A stretch of 64,000 nucleotides of DNA from Bacteroidota bacterium (lineage in GTDB: Bacteria > Bacteroidota > Bacteroidia > Bacteroidales > ML635J-15). The translations under genes were made by a program, and so were the position numbers. Positions 24,622 to 34,277 of the stretch are shown here, piece by piece; within the stretch, counting starts at the first letter, position 1; the number at the start of each line of letters is the position of its first letter. The notes beneath the pieces are model-generated. The model searched no databases, was not told where the DNA came from, and saw only the letters and a program-made list of their open reading frames with translations. The DNA is taken from assembly GCA_029558535.1 (NCBI GenBank), contig JAKQEK010000014.1, forward strand, positions 62,001 to 126,000. Reading direction: 5' to 3'.

Positions 24622-27600
24622 ATGGTAAAGAGCAATAAAATTATATTTTTTGTGACGATTTGGGTTTTCTTAACCTTTGCTATACACACAAAAGCACAAG
24701 AGAGCATTTTTGAATCAAGCAATAACTTCAGCTTAAATAATATTAAAAAATTTGTCGAAAACGGTGGCGATGTTAACTTGAAGGACAAAAACGGAGCCTC
24801 TGTTCTTATGTGGGCAGCTTATTACGGTGATATAGATGCTGTTAAATTTCTTGTAGAAAAAGGAGCAGACCCATCACAAAAAGGAGCAATTTATATAGAT
24901 ACGCTTGGCTCTACATATGGGAATTTATTAGCCATTGCTGCAGGAGAAGGCAACTTGGACTTATTGAAGTATTTTATTGAAAAATTAAAAATTGATGTTA
25001 ATGACAGGGAATTCAACCCAAATGATAGCACTGATAGTGGTTGGACAGCATTGCATTGGGCAGTTTATTCTGTTAACGAAAAAAGAATAGAAATCATTGA
25101 ATATTTATTGAATCAAAAAGAAATTAATGTAAATGTACAAGATAATAATGGGTACACTCCATTATTTAATTCTGTATTTAAAAATGATACTTTGTCATTT
25201 AAACTAATTTTATCGAACATTAACATAGATTTAAATAAACAATCAACTGATGATGGTAATACGGTTTTACATTATGCTGTTTATAGTGAATTACTGCCTT
25301 TTGTAAAAATGCTTTCTAATAAACCATCATTAAACATAAATTTACAAAACAAACTCGGATGTACAGCACTACATTACTGCGTTAATAACAATGACACAAC
25401 AATATTAGATATACTAATTAATGACAAGTATATTAATGCAAATATTCAAGATGAAAACGGATTTACACTATTTCACTATGCTGCTTATTTTGGAAAAGAA
25501 AAAATTATAGATTTTTTGTTAAAAAGCCCAAAAATAGATGTAAACTTAAAAAGTATTGATGGTTATACAGCCCTTCAAATTGCTATTATACAAAAGTACT
25601 TTAATATTTGCTCAAAACTAGTAAACAACCCAAGAATCAATATCAATGAGCAAACATATAAAGGGAATACGGCTTTACATTATGCAGTAAATTCAGGAGA
25701 CATTGGAATTCTTAATCTATTATTATCAAACAATAACTTAAATTTAAATATCAGAGGTGAAAAAGATTACACACCACTTAACTTAGCTATTATAAATAGT
25801 TTTAATGCTGCAATTGAACTTCTTCTTGCACATAAGGCAGATATAGATTTGGTTGATGAAGATGGCAGAAGTCCATTAATTAATTCGGTTGTTAATGACA
25901 ATTATGAAATAACTAAGATTTTATTGCAGAACAATGCTAACATGTACTTTATCGATAATAACTCATTCACAGCTCTACATATGGCTATTGAAAACAAAAA
26001 TCTTAAAATGGTTGAGTTATTTATTACAAATGATTTTGATTTGACGTTTAAAAATGAAATGGGTATTACTCCATTTCATTGGGCAGTAAGGAAAGGAGAT
26101 TTAAATATTATCAGTAAAATTTATTATACAGATAAAAACCTTGCTAAGGCACTAGACGTTAATGGTAGTTCTCCACTACATTGGGCAGTATATTACAATC
26201 ATTATAATGTAGTTGAGTTTCTTTTAAAAAATAAAGTAAGCCCTGATGTAAAAGATGATGCTTCATCAATACTTTCTCTATTTAAATATCAAAACACTGA
26301 TGAAGATTTTGAAATATTTCAAAATGAAACAAAAGCTGGCTTTACACCTCTACACTATGCTGTGTTTTTTGGATTTGATAATATTGTAAAACTATTATTA
26401 GAATACAATGCTAACATTAACGATAACGATAACATTTTAAGAATAGCACCAATTCATCTGGCTGTTACTCAGCAAAACTTCTCTTTAATTGAATTATTAG
26501 TTAAGCATAAAGCAAATATTAACTTGGTCAATTGTTTTGATTATTCTGTTTTGCATATAGCTATTATCTTAAATAATATTTCATTGGCACAAAAATTATT
26601 AGAGTATGGAGTTGATATAAATATTAATCCACAGTTCAAAGATACTCCATTACATCTTGCTGTATTTTTAAATAATTTAAAGATGGTAAAGTTCCTATGC
26701 GATCAAGGAGCTGATGTCAACCTTAAAAATGAGGATGGTTTTACTCCTATACATATTGCATTTACTCAAAACAATACTGAAATATTAGAAATTCTTTTTA
26801 ATTCAAATAGTTTTGATATTGAAAAATGTGAACAAAATTTTTATCTTAATCTAGCAATACAATTCAACAATGAGAAACTTGTTACAAAGATATTAAGCTT
26901 CAACCCTAATGTAAACCTTAATGACAATTTAATTGGAAGTCCAATACATTATGCCGTTTTATATGCAGACACAAATGTACTTAATATATTATTACCATAC
27001 TGCGAAAACATAGATTTACCTAATAAATATGGTTTAACTGCTTTGCAGTTGGCAGTTGAACAGAATAAAATTAGTCACGTAAAAATATTATTAGATAAAG
27101 GTGCCTCAGTTATGTCCTATCTTAAAACTGACCAAGGAAACAAATACAATTATCCTTTTGAAATTGCGGTGCAAAATAATAATCTTAGCATGTTGCGAAT
27201 TTTAATTGGACATCTTGATGAAAAAACAAAAGAATCAATTATTCAGGAAACAAACGTGTTATTGTTAGCTATATTAAATAACAATAAAGAAATATTCAAA
27301 TATTTAATCAGCGAGGTTGAATCTATATCACCGGCAAATTTTACGTACACTTTGTTAAATGATAATACAGATTTGTTTTTCTTATCTGAAATTATGAATC
27401 ATGATAATAATTTTGGAAACAAATTGAGTCCTTGTAAAACTTTCACTCCTTTAATTCTAGCAGCAATTTTTAATAACTTTGAAGCAGTTGAATTATTGTT
27501 GCAAAACAATACTCAAATACAAACTAAAACTATTTCAGAAAAAACAGTCGTAGATACTTGTCTTTCGCTAGGGCTAAAAAAAATGTATAATTATATAATA

Positions 27601-29868
27601 GGATATCCTAATGTTTCAAAACCTCACAACACATTCAAAAAAAACCTTCAAATAATTAATTCTTTACCATTATATGACTCGGTTAACTATGTAAATTATT
27701 TTATAACGGCTTATAATTCATTAAATGAAGAACTAGAGCCTAATTCTATTTTCTACTTATACAAGTTATCTGATCTATTGTACACAAACTTTAATAGAAA
27801 CTATTTAAACACTGAGTATTTCACAGACATTATTGATAGATTTGGAATAATTACAAATGAATTATCTAATAATAATAAATTACCTGAAACATCAACTTAT
27901 TTAAATCAACATAAAATCATGCTAGGCGATTTCTATGCTCAAATAAATAAACCTGACAGTGCATTAAAATATTATCATCTTGTATATAATGCAGATGAGC
28001 CTTTATTTTTAGGGGATTTAGATTTCAAAATTGGAATGATTTATACAGATATGCTATATAACAAAGACAGTTCATTATTTTATTTTACCAAAGCTTTATA
28101 TTCTAAGGAAACATTAAATCCCTTTTTAAATATAAACTCCAAAGCTTATATTGCCTCTTACGAATCTAAAGAAAGCTATTTCGACGAATATATTTCATTT
28201 CACGACGATATTGATTTCATATGGGCTTTTAGTCCTCCGAACTCCTTTGCACCGACAAATCCCGACTTTGTTTTTTCTAAATATTTTTCATATACATATC
28301 GAAAATCCAATCATGATTTAACTAATTTCAATGCATTAAAATATGTTATTAATACAAAATATCGAGGGTTAAAAAAAATAAATGAATATAGTAAATTTTC
28401 TACAGAATCGCAAGATTTAATAACAGTTGAAAACAATATGAGACTTAAAGAACTTTATAATTTGAACTATAAAATAGACTTGGATTATAAATCAAATACA
28501 AATAATGAAGAATATTATAAACAAAAAAATATCCTAAATAAAGAAATTAATACAATTATTAATACGGCTTGGAAAGCAAAGCCTAAAGAAAATAAGAATG
28601 TTTTCACAGATATTGATATTGTGTCAAAATTGCAAGAGAACGTAAAAGATAATGAGGTAATTATTGATTTTGTTAATTTCAAATTAATGAAATATGATAA
28701 TATAAATGTATCCACTGATTCAATAATATACGCAGCAATAATAATGAGACCAAACCAAAACTTACATTTTATACCATTATTTGAGGAAAAAGATTTAGAC
28801 AGGATTATAAAAAGAGAAGCTGGGAGTTCAGATGAAAATTACATTAGTAATTTATATTCTAATAACGGAGAAGACTTATATAAACTTATTTGGGAGCCAA
28901 TAACACCATATCTGGATGGAGTTGAGAATGTATATCTTTCTCCTGCAGGTTCTTTGTTCAAAATTGCTTTTAATGCAATTCCAATAAGCAAATATTCTGT
29001 GTTGGGAGACAAATATAAATTCAGATATTATATGAACAGTTCTTCAATGCTGGAAGAGGAAACTATTACTTTGGAAAATATAACTGTCTTTTACGATATT
29101 GATTATAATAGCCTAGACACAGCGATAAATAATGCATTACCTCAAATAGATTTTTTAGCAGAATCAGAAAAATCAGAAATTTCTGATATTTACGCTAACG
29201 AAAAGTCCGCATCTCAAATATTAAAACCATTTTCACATAGTAAATATCTTCCTGATAGTATTTTCAATGAGAGTAAAGTTAAAGATATAAATATCAAATT
29301 GTTTGATGGCCCAAATGCGACTAAATGCCAATTTCTTAAACTATCAGGCATAAAACAGAGTATAATACATTTTGACACACATGGAAAATATGTTTCATCT
29401 AATGAAAAAGATCATTATTCGGACAGCTACCGCATATATAAACACTCCAACCCAATGTATCGTTCTTACCTAGCAATGGCTGGCATCAACGACACTATTA
29501 CTGTAGGTAATGAAGCAATTTTAACCGCATATGAAATCTCGAACATTGATTTAAGTAATACTGAGCTAGTTGTACTTTCAGCATGTGAAACTGCTAAGGG
29601 TGACATTTTGGGCAATGAAGGAGTTTATGGTTTATTAAGAGGATTTAAAATAGCTGGCGTTGACTATATAATTGCAAGCTTATGGAGCGTTGATGCAAAA
29701 GCGAGTTTTGAATTTATGAAAATATTTTACAATAAATTATTTGAAGCACATTCAACAAACGATAGAATAAATATAAATAATATTTTCACAGAAACACAAA
29801 ATAAAATGCGACAAAATCCAAAATACTCAAGCCCTTATTACTGGGCTGCCTATATATTAATAAAATAA
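24622..29868 (+). CDS. Secreted ankyrin-repeat protein with C-terminal CHAT (caspase-like) protease domain
   Basis: 1748 residues from the ATG at 24622, preferred over a TTG 33 bases upstream because it begins a signal peptide (MVKSNKIIFFVTIWVFLTFAIHTKAQ). About 25 ankyrin repeats (motif TALHYAV...) fill residues 30-965. A helical, TPR-like region lies near 1095-1165, and a CHAT domain occupies about 1330-1748 with the His/Cys dyad His1587 (HFDTHGKYV) and Cys1655 (LSACETAKGD). CHAT domains are caspase-like cysteine proteases of clan CD; bacterial relatives act in regulated proteolysis, including CRISPR-linked Craspase. Here the signal peptide puts the protein in the periplasm or outside. It converges on the anti-sigma-like gene, with stops 22 bases apart. 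The substrate is unknown. Confidence 0.88.
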   Translation: MVKSNKIIFFVTIWVFLTFAIHTKAQESIFESSNNFSLNNIKKFVENGGDVNLKDKNGASVLMWAAYYGDIDAVKFLVEKGADPSQKGAIYIDTLGSTYGNLLAIAAGEGNLDLLKYFIEKLKIDVNDREFNPNDSTDSGWTALHWAVYSVNEKRIEIIEYLLNQKEINVNVQDNNGYTPLFNSVFKNDTLSFKLILSNINIDLNKQSTDDGNTVLHYAVYSELLPFVKMLSNKPSLNINLQNKLGCTALHYCVNNNDTTILDILINDKYINANIQDENGFTLFHYAAYFGKEKIIDFLLKSPKIDVNLKSIDGYTALQIAIIQKYFNICSKLVNNPRININEQTYKGNTALHYAVNSGDIGILNLLLSNNNLNLNIRGEKDYTPLNLAIINSFNAAIELLLAHKADIDLVDEDGRSPLINSVVNDNYEITKILLQNNANMYFIDNNSFTALHMAIENKNLKMVELFITNDFDLTFKNEMGITPFHWAVRKGDLNIISKIYYTDKNLAKALDVNGSSPLHWAVYYNHYNVVEFLLKNKVSPDVKDDASSILSLFKYQNTDEDFEIFQNETKAGFTPLHYAVFFGFDNIVKLLLEYNANINDNDNILRIAPIHLAVTQQNFSLIELLVKHKANINLVNCFDYSVLHIAIILNNISLAQKLLEYGVDININPQFKDTPLHLAVFLNNLKMVKFLCDQGADVNLKNEDGFTPIHIAFTQNNTEILEILFNSNSFDIEKCEQNFYLNLAIQFNNEKLVTKILSFNPNVNLNDNLIGSPIHYAVLYADTNVLNILLPYCENIDLPNKYGLTALQLAVEQNKISHVKILLDKGASVMSYLKTDQGNKYNYPFEIAVQNNNLSMLRILIGHLDEKTKESIIQETNVLLLAILNNNKEIFKYLISEVESISPANFTYTLLNDNTDLFFLSEIMNHDNNFGNKLSPCKTFTPLILAAIFNNFEAVELLLQNNTQIQTKTISEKTVVDTCLSLGLKKMYNYIIGYPNVSKPHNTFKKNLQIINSLPLYDSVNYVNYFITAYNSLNEELEPNSIFYLYKLSDLLYTNFNRNYLNTEYFTDIIDRFGIITNELSNNNKLPETSTYLNQHKIMLGDFYAQINKPDSALKYYHLVYNADEPLFLGDLDFKIGMIYTDMLYNKDSSLFYFTKALYSKETLNPFLNINSKAYIASYESKESYFDEYISFHDDIDFIWAFSPPNSFAPTNPDFVFSKYFSYTYRKSNHDLTNFNALKYVINTKYRGLKKINEYSKFSTESQDLITVENNMRLKELYNLNYKIDLDYKSNTNNEEYYKQKNILNKEINTIINTAWKAKPKENKNVFTDIDIVSKLQENVKDNEVIIDFVNFKLMKYDNINVSTDSIIYAAIIMRPNQNLHFIPLFEEKDLDRIIKREAGSSDENYISNLYSNNGEDLYKLIWEPITPYLDGVENVYLSPAGSLFKIAFNAIPISKYSVLGDKYKFRYYMNSSSMLEEETITLENITVFYDIDYNSLDTAINNALPQIDFLAESEKSEISDIYANEKSASQILKPFSHSKYLPDSIFNESKVKDINIKLFDGPNATKCQFLKLSGIKQSIIHFDTHGKYVSSNEKDHYSDSYRIYKHSNPMYRSYLAMAGINDTITVGNEAILTAYEISNIDLSNTELVVLSACETAKGDILGNEGVYGLLRGFKIAGVDYIIASLWSVDAKASFEFMKIFYNKLFEAHSTNDRININNIFTETQNKMRQNPKYSSPYYWAAYILIK

Positions 29869-29890
29869 TAAAATTATTACTTTATAGGTA

Positions 29891-30844
29891 TTATCGCTTG
29901 GCATCGGTTATATAAAATATTCTTTCGATACTATTTATTGATTTATCATCAACTCCTAAAATATTAATACGAATACCATATAGACCAGGAATGTAAAGGC
30001 TTAGTGTCTCCTCTTTGTTGGGCTCGAAAATAAAATTATAAATTTTATTACCATCATTATTAAATATTTCTACTTTGTATTTTTTATCGGTATTGTTAAT
30101 TATTTCAAATCTGTTAGAAGGTAATATTTCATTATTTTTAAAACAATCAAATGGCGCAAAATCAATTTGATTATCAGATGCTATTTCAGCATATAAAACT
30201 TCATTGATTTTTAATTCTCTAAGAAATCTATCATTCATTAAAAACTTTTCAATATTTAAATTACTTGCTAGATATTGATTGGTTTGAATACTATTTAAAC
30301 TATCTATTGACTGTTTTAAAAACATCAAGCTGTCTTGATATAGCGTAGCCAAATTTTCCTTTTCTCCTAATATTTCTTTATTAACTTTAATAATTGAATC
30401 ATTCTTTTCTATTTCCATACTTAATTCGTCCTCTGGAATAAGATTAACTACACGCAAAGACTTTAAATATTGCGGAGCCAACCACGCTAAAAAAACAATC
30501 GTAATACTTGCTGCAATAGCAAACTTTCCTTTGTGTTTTTCCCATAATGTCCTTTTCTGAGTAATTTTAGCCTTATCTTCTTTTATGACTGTATTTTTTT
30601 CAAAGGCTTCTTCCGGATTTTTTATAGATAATTCATCATATAATTTAAAAAAATCCTCACGATCCTTTTTTCGCCCCAGACTTGCAATGTTCATCAGAAA
30701 ATCTTCAGTATCTGAAAAATCTTCAAGCATTTCTACAAATTCAGGGTCGTTTTCTATTCTATAGTTAAATTCAATTTCTTCCTCTTCATTTAACTCATGA
30801 TCAAGGTATTTATAGATAAGATTTTCGTTACTTATATTTTTCAT
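29891..30844 (-). CDS. Membrane anti-sigma-factor-like protein
   Basis: 317 residues from the ATG at 30844. The N-terminal segment LIYKYLDHELNEEEEIEF...RIENDPEFVEMLEDF has the shape of the anti-sigma domain found in Bacteroidota membrane anti-sigma factors, but without the HxxxCxxC zinc motif. One transmembrane helix follows (about 107-127, FAIAASITIVFLAWLAP). The C-terminal 190 residues would be periplasmic: a coiled-coil-like stretch (EKNDSIIKVNKEILGEKENL) and a terminal beta domain. It lies 94 bases downstream of a divergent sigma-like gene, the usual order for a sigma/anti-sigma pair. That the neighbouring CHAT protease releases it by cleavage is conjecture. Confidence 0.68.
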   Translation of the reverse strand: MKNISNENLIYKYLDHELNEEEEIEFNYRIENDPEFVEMLEDFSDTEDFLMNIASLGRKKDREDFFKLYDELSIKNPEEAFEKNTVIKEDKAKITQKRTLWEKHKGKFAIAASITIVFLAWLAPQYLKSLRVVNLIPEDELSMEIEKNDSIIKVNKEILGEKENLATLYQDSLMFLKQSIDSLNSIQTNQYLASNLNIEKFLMNDRFLRELKINEVLYAEIASDNQIDFAPFDCFKNNEILPSNRFEIINNTDKKYKVEIFNNDGNKIYNFIFEPNKEETLSLYIPGLYGIRINILGVDDKSINSIERIFYITDAKR

Positions 30845-30937
30845 CTTGTTTTTTATTTTCAATCATTCTCAATCTTTAATAATGTAAACTACTGCTAATC
30901 AATTACTTTAATTTTATCAAAACCAATAATCTTAAAA

Positions 30938-32668
30938 CTATTTAATTCCAAAATTTGCAACTAGTTCGTCCCATATATTTATCTTACTAATAATTTCTCT
31001 TTCATCTGCTCTATAATTGCATTTTTCGTAAACACAATCTGCAATTTTTTCTTTAGAATATTTTGCCCCAATGGCAAATATTATAATATTTCTTTGTAAC
31101 TCGTCAAAGTTTTGCAATTTGGACCGTAATTTAGTCCTTGCATTATCCCAAAACTTTATAATAGATTCCAACTCAACTGTGTTAAAATCAAATTGACCAT
31201 CAGCAACCAAATAATCTAGAATTTGTTTTTCTTCAAGTTTCCTCATTTTCTTTAATACAATTAATAGTTTATTTTTATCAGTACATTTAATAAATATTTT
31301 TACCAATGAATCTGTTATAGAAACAAAGAAAAACCAATCATGCAAAACTTCTGCAAACGAAGGGATTTCTTCTTGATTTGATGGAGTTTCCGTTTTTTTC
31401 TTATATATAAACCACCTATTTAGACAATCATAACAATATTTATGACTAATATTTTCACTTTGATTATAGCTTATTAACTTATCTGCCAATAGTTTCCAGT
31501 AAAGAAAACAAGAATTTTCTATCTCAATAGCACAAGGAGTATCTAAAGATAAAACACTTGACAAATGATGTTCATTTACAGTTATGTTTCTTATATAATT
31601 TGACAAAATTTCTGTTTGTATCTCAATCGGGACAAAATAATTAAATGCCTTTTTGAAAATACTAATATTCTCTTTACTCCACCTGTGAATTATATTTCTT
31701 GTAGCAACAGATTCAACATTGTACCCATATTTGTAATAATTTAAAATCAAAACTCTAAACGAATCAGGTATAAGCATTAACGCATAAGTCTTTAACATCG
31801 TTGATTCGTTTGATATGTCATTTTCTTTATCATCACTATCTTCATGATGTTTCTGGTTCAGATGTATATCATTTAATTGATTAAAATGAGTAAGTTCGAT
31901 TGAAAAGATGCGTTTAGATGCATTAAGGAATCTTAATTCAATTGCGGATTTATTGCAAAATTTTAATTTGCCTGATATTACATCATATTTAAATTTTTCG
32001 TAGGTATCATGTATTATATCGTCCAGGATTTCTTGTGTGTTTTCCAAATACCAGTCTAAACACTTTTGTTTTGAAGTACTTGTAAAGTCATTTTTATATG
32101 GACCTTTAGCTCTTTTGTTGTTTTTCACATCTATTTTTTGCAACACAGCTATTTCTTGAGAAACCGCATCAATATTAACATCAGTATCTTTCTTATTTCG
32201 ATTAATATTCGAGCTAGTATATCGAAATATTGATTTTTTTACTAACTCATCTTTATTGTTAATTTCGTTTTTAATAGATTCTTCAAACAATGAATATATA
32301 AAGGCATTATAGCTATCCTTATCTATGGGACTATTGTCTATACAATCATAATCAATCTGAATTAAAGAAATTATTAGCTGCATCTTTAATAAAAAGGTAA
32401 AACCTGTATCATCACTAATATCACCATTCGAATAAAGATTAACAATACTTTCTGCAAGAAACTTAAAAAGTGCCGGATTGCTTTTATCAGCTATATTAGA
32501 GAAAAATTTAAAATAAAAAGGCTTGATCTGTTGTTGATTATATCTTTTATAAACCTCTGGACCGAATTTTAATATTATTTTTTTGCAATTTTCAAAATCT
32601 TTCCCCTTAAGTTTATTCTCATAAGTTTCGTGAAAAGTTTCCCAATTGTGTTTGATATTATCATCCAT
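30938..32668 (-). CDS. Large protein with degenerate sigma-70-like segments, candidate partner of the anti-sigma
   Basis: 576 residues, no signal peptide or membrane segment. The section at about 203-262 (CLDWYLENTQEILDDIIHDTYEKFKYD...) is reminiscent of sigma region 2 in Bacteroidota ECF factors. The section at about 292-330 (TYALMLIPDSFRVLILNYYKYGYNVESVATR) is reminiscent of region 4. An N-terminal 200-residue helical domain and a C-terminal 240-residue helical domain with a possible HTH near 535-565 make it three times the size of an ECF sigma factor. The likeness is weak, so the call rests partly on its position upstream of an anti-sigma-like gene. It could instead be a protein that only looks sigma-like. 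No copy of the bipartite promoter lies upstream. Confidence 0.4.
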   Translation of the reverse strand: MDDNIKHNWETFHETYENKLKGKDFENCKKIILKFGPEVYKRYNQQQIKPFYFKFFSNIADKSNPALFKFLAESIVNLYSNGDISDDTGFTFLLKMQLIISLIQIDYDCIDNSPIDKDSYNAFIYSLFEESIKNEINNKDELVKKSIFRYTSSNINRNKKDTDVNIDAVSQEIAVLQKIDVKNNKRAKGPYKNDFTSTSKQKCLDWYLENTQEILDDIIHDTYEKFKYDVISGKLKFCNKSAIELRFLNASKRIFSIELTHFNQLNDIHLNQKHHEDSDDKENDISNESTMLKTYALMLIPDSFRVLILNYYKYGYNVESVATRNIIHRWSKENISIFKKAFNYFVPIEIQTEILSNYIRNITVNEHHLSSVLSLDTPCAIEIENSCFLYWKLLADKLISYNQSENISHKYCYDCLNRWFIYKKKTETPSNQEEIPSFAEVLHDWFFFVSITDSLVKIFIKCTDKNKLLIVLKKMRKLEEKQILDYLVADGQFDFNTVELESIIKFWDNARTKLRSKLQNFDELQRNIIIFAIGAKYSKEKIADCVYEKCNYRADEREIISKINIWDELVANFGIK

Positions 32669-32838
32669 TAGTATTTTTTTTTACAATTTATTCTTTTGAT
32701 CATTACATGGGAACATACCTTCCTATCATTCGATTTTATACCTGTCATTTCTTTTTGATTGACTTAGTTGTTTAATTATCTTGCTAAAATAAATATTATT
32801 TATGAATTTATAAAATATTAAATTATTCGATAAATTAA

Positions 32839-34182
32839 TCAATACAGCAATACATAATAACCTTTTACAACCAACTTAAGTACGCTATATTGTGATACTG
32901 GTTCCGGTAAAACAAAATTCAAATCAAGATATTCGCCTTTGTTCATTTCGAGATATTTGTTGTCAACTATTGCTATTTCTGAATTAGTTTCTGATGTTAG
33001 TGGTATAAGAATTTCATCATCGGCCATCAAATACACGTTATCAATATAGCTGATTTCGTCTTTACGCTCATCTATTCTTATTGAAATAAAATTTCCTGAT
33101 ATATTCTCTGTCGGAATATCTATATACTCATATTTATCAAGTATAGGACTGAGCTGATTTCTTAAAACCTCCGACACTTCATAGATTTCATCTTCAAATA
33201 TAACAGAGACATAAGGACATTTGGGCGAAGCAATAGTATGATTTACTATGTAAGGCATACCATTCGAAAGTTTAATATTATAAACCTCATTAACAGTAGA
33301 GTAATTTTTTTGCACTCTGACAACAATACACTCTTCGAGTTTCTGTGAATATTCAGAATAATATAAAATTTTATCTCCTTCAACAATATTACCAACAGGT
33401 TTATAACCTTCGGGCGTTAATAAGGGATGATTTTCTGTTGCATCAATAAGTTCTATATTAAAATATTCGTTTGTTGCAGCATATAACATATTGTGATTAA
33501 CGAATGAAATTCTCGTAAGTGAGTATTCTTTTCCATTATGTACCAAAACACTGTCAACTGGTGAATACTCAATTTTGTCAGAAATAATATTCCATGAAGC
33601 CACTAATTCTCCTTTAATAACATCACTAATAGGTATGTATCCTCTGTCTGTCAAGATATAAACTGTTTCAGGGAAACAATCTCCAAAAGTTAATGTCTGT
33701 GTTTCGACAGTTTGATTTGTTGAAAATTTTGACAATACCACCGAAGCCCCCTTTATTGTAATGTATAGTTCGTCATTTGATTTTGGCATAATAAAATAAC
33801 ACTGAAGCCCATCATCATACAAATTTAACCATTTACCCGGCAAAATTTTCCATTTCTGATTATCGTTGCCTTTTGGTGAATTTTGAATGATCTTACAACC
33901 AGCATACGCTGGACTTGACTGTGTTTCCAGATACAAACCTGACTCATTATTAATAATATGATAATATCCGTCAGGTTGTTTGATAAAATTAAAATATGTA
34001 TACATTTCTCCTGGCGAAATACTTAAAACTGCACCAGGCGTTTTACTATTATTAAAAATATCCAATTGCTGTTGAATACCGTTATCATCAACAACATAAA
34101 TCACTTGAGAAAAGTTATCCGGCTGTGCTGTTAGCATCAATGACAGGATAATACCACTAAAAATAAATACCAGCTTTTTCAT
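32839..34182 (-). CDS. Secreted protein with ricin-type lectin-like domain and Hint (hedgehog/intein-type) domain
   Basis: 447 residues from the ATG at 34182, starting with a signal peptide (MKKLVFIFSGIILSLMLTAQ). Residues 25-155 look like a beta-trefoil lectin, including the QxW motif NDNQKWKI. A Hint domain follows from Cys169 (TFGDCFPETVYILTDRG, very like the start of Hog domains) through the ENHPLLTPEGYKPV block (His252) to VNHTIASP near 313-320. Hint domains self-cleave at the initial Cys; lacking the C-terminal His-Asn-nucleophile, this one should cleave rather than splice. The last 125 residues form an unrecognised beta domain. It is expressed from its own copy of the bipartite promoter (34228-34262). 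Confidence 0.75.
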   Translation of the reverse strand: MKKLVFIFSGIILSLMLTAQPDNFSQVIYVVDDNGIQQQLDIFNNSKTPGAVLSISPGEMYTYFNFIKQPDGYYHIINNESGLYLETQSSPAYAGCKIIQNSPKGNDNQKWKILPGKWLNLYDDGLQCYFIMPKSNDELYITIKGASVVLSKFSTNQTVETQTLTFGDCFPETVYILTDRGYIPISDVIKGELVASWNIISDKIEYSPVDSVLVHNGKEYSLTRISFVNHNMLYAATNEYFNIELIDATENHPLLTPEGYKPVGNIVEGDKILYYSEYSQKLEECIVVRVQKNYSTVNEVYNIKLSNGMPYIVNHTIASPKCPYVSVIFEDEIYEVSEVLRNQLSPILDKYEYIDIPTENISGNFISIRIDERKDEISYIDNVYLMADDEILIPLTSETNSEIAIVDNKYLEMNKGEYLDLNFVLPEPVSQYSVLKLVVKGYYVLLY

Positions 34183-34227
34183 AATTACAGTTTTTAAGTT
34201 AGACATAAATTTTATTCTTTAAATATT

Positions 34228-34262
34228 TAATACTCTTTTAATCTTTTAGTAAACATAATTTT
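34228..34262 (-). promoter_or_regulatory. Bipartite promoter-like element, copy 3 (lectin-Hint gene)
   Basis: Minus strand AAAATTATGTTTACT (34248-34262; one mismatch in the AT palindrome), 15 bases, then TATTA (34228-34232). Confidence 0.62.
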
Positions 34263-34277
34263 CTTTACAAGTAAATT

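Noticed and set aside
24586..24622. A bipartite promoter copy in front of the ankyrin-CHAT gene
   Set aside because: The region has a GTTTAC at 24613-24618, but no TATTA at the proper spacing and it is too close to the ATG; the fixed architecture is missing.
32839..34182. Self-splicing intein in the lectin-Hint protein
   Set aside because: The end of the domain reads VNHTIASP, with no His-Asn followed by Cys/Ser/Thr, so splicing is unlikely even though the Hint fold is present.
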